This document shows, one piece after another, positions 63,061 through 64,000 of a stretch of 64,000 nt of DNA. The stretch spans positions 1,178,001 through 1,242,000 of the forward strand of contig NZ_CAKAKL010000001.1 of the NCBI RefSeq assembly GCF_916619195.1, given 5' to 3'. The notes below the pieces were generated by a model. That model worked only from the letters and a program-made list of their open reading frames with translations. It was not told where the DNA came from and made no database searches. Source of the stretch: Inquilinus sp. Marseille-Q2685 (lineage in GTDB: Bacteria > Pseudomonadota > Alphaproteobacteria > DSM-16000 > Inquilinaceae). The first letter of the stretch is position 1, and the number at the start of each line of letters is the position of its first letter. Position numbers and translations under genes: made by a program.

Positions 63061-64000
63061 ATGAATCTTTCGATCCTCCGCGCCGGCGTGGCGCTGCTCC
63101 CGCTTCTGTTCGCCGCCCCGGCGATCGCGCAGCAGGCCGCGCCCCCGGCACCGCCCGCCAAGCCGGCGGAGGCACCCGCGGCCCCGGCCGCCCAGCCGGC
63201 GCCGGCGCAAGGCCAGCCGGCGCAGGCCGCGCCGCAGGGACAGCAGGTCCCGCTGCCGAAGGAATTCAAGATCGATGCGGGCGGCTGGAAGGGCGGCGCC
63301 GTTCCCAACCCGAGCAACGGGCAGTTCGCCTATTGCGGCATCCAGAAGCCCTATGACGGCAACCAGCTGCTGTCCTTCCAGATGGCGCCGGACTACGCCT
63401 TCAACGTGGCCGTGATCCGGAAGGACTGGGGGCTGAAGGAAGGCGATAAGGGCCAGGGCCGCATCCGGGTCGACGGCAGCTTCGACAAGAGCTTCGAGGC
63501 GCTGCCGGTCAACCCCGAGGCCTTCGTCCTGCCGGCCGCGGCGCAGAGTGGGGACCTGTTCCAGGCGCTGGCCAAGGGCAACAAGGCGATCGTGACCACC
63601 CCGAAGGGCGAGTACACCTTCGCGCTCACCGGCACGGGAGCCGGCCTCGGCGCGCTGAAGAGCTGCATCGACGCCGCGCGCAAGCTGCTGACCCAGGCGC
63701 GGGCGAACAATCCACCGGCCGACCCCCGCACCCTGATCGGCGCGCAGGGCTTCGGCATGCCGGTTGGCGCGCTGCAGGACATCCTGGTCGGCGCCGGGCT
63801 GAAGGATGTCGGCATCGCCGATCCGCGCAAGCTGCCGCGCGACCCGCTGCAGATCAACCAGGCCTGGCAGGTGGGCACCGACGGCAAGGTCGTCGGCGGC
63901 CTGCACCAGGAGCCGCGCGGCGACGCGGTCGAGATCGACCAGTTCGCCAAGCGCTATCTGGAGATCATGAAGTCGGTCTGCGGCACCGACTGGCAGAGCA
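63061..64000 (+). CDS. Secreted protein with Pro/Ala/Gln-rich linker (cut by window end)
   Basis: The frame is open from ATG 63061 to the window end with no stop, at least 313 residues. It has a signal peptide (MNLSILRAGVALLPLLFAAP, then AIAQQA), a low-complexity Pro/Ala/Gln linker (about 24-66), then a globular part: WKGGAVPNPSNGQFAYCGIQ, LLSFQMAPDYAFNVAVIRKDWGL, TPKGEYTFALTGTGAGLGALKSCIDAARKL, LEIMKSVCGTDW. Cys residues at CGIQ, KSCID and SVCGT suggest disulfides in the periplasm. I do not recognise a named family. The C-terminus lies outside the window. Confidence 0.85.
   Translation, partial: MNLSILRAGVALLPLLFAAPAIAQQAAPPAPPAKPAEAPAAPAAQPAPAQGQPAQAAPQGQQVPLPKEFKIDAGGWKGGAVPNPSNGQFAYCGIQKPYDGNQLLSFQMAPDYAFNVAVIRKDWGLKEGDKGQGRIRVDGSFDKSFEALPVNPEAFVLPAAAQSGDLFQALAKGNKAIVTTPKGEYTFALTGTGAGLGALKSCIDAARKLLTQARANNPPADPRTLIGAQGFGMPVGALQDILVGAGLKDVGIADPRKLPRDPLQINQAWQVGTDGKVVGGLHQEPRGDAVEIDQFAKRYLEIMKSVCGTDWQS

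Overview
The window is high-GC chromosomal DNA with short intergenic gaps, many ATGA or GTGA start/stop overlaps and GTG/TTG starts. Gene content (Ppk1 and Ppk2 together, PccA-type carboxylase, isovaleryl-CoA dehydrogenase, DmdC-like acyl-CoA dehydrogenase, BMP-family ABC transporter, Lrp with a LysE exporter, the dispersed palindrome TGTCATTGCC..GGCATGACA) points to an alphaproteobacterium, most likely in or near the Rhodospirillales. That placement is inferred from protein character, not from a marker gene.

Region 1 (124-10719) is an integrated mobile element in a tRNA-Ala(GGC) gene, bounded by 49-bp direct repeats. It encodes a tyrosine integrase (frameshifted here), an AlpA/Xis-like protein, head-tail connector, portal, prohead protease, HK97 major capsid protein, large terminase, an HNH nuclease, a replication initiator containing five 16-bp iterons, and small regulators. 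It has no tail, lysis or small terminase gene that I can see. The gene set matches capsid-forming phage-inducible chromosomal islands (cf-PICI), satellites that build their own capsid and borrow tails. The original tRNA terminator is left stranded outside the far repeat.

Region 2 (10.9-18.3 kb) has a 1065-residue unknown protein, then a GntR/FCD regulator divergent from an operon of alpha/beta hydrolase, solute-binding protein and nitrilase. A perfect 18-bp palindrome lies between regulator and operon. Region 3 (18.3-25.3 kb) is polyphosphate metabolism (ppx, ppk1, ppk2), followed by a HerA-like ATPase and a SixA-type phosphatase. Region 4 (25.5-37.7 kb) is mixed metabolism: enolase-superfamily enzyme, nucleoside deoxyribosyltransferase with HisN-like phosphatase, a ParA-like protein with an altered P-loop, Sua5, an FAD-linked dehydrogenase, a DUF899 protein, OpgC, a hydrolase and an acyl-CoA dehydrogenase.

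Region 5 (37.7-42.3 kb) is a complete BMP-type ABC importer operon. Region 6 (42.5-49.3 kb) has a cupin, isovaleryl-CoA dehydrogenase, and a predicted type I-secreted RTX protein whose N-terminal ~495 residues are almost only Gly-Leu-Leu-Gly repeats, preceded by an AT-rich island. Region 7 (49.3-64 kb) has mgtE, maeB, tRNA-Leu(GAG), lipB, a ccdAB toxin-antitoxin pair plus an orphan CcdA-like tail, an ABC-F protein, a PKMT-like methyltransferase, a pccA-led cluster, an Lrp/LysE pair, and a secreted protein cut by the window end.

The most interesting items are the satellite-like element with its in-gene iterons and operators, the GLLG-repeat RTX protein, and the unknown 1065-residue protein. 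Function calls come from reading motifs; no database search was possible.
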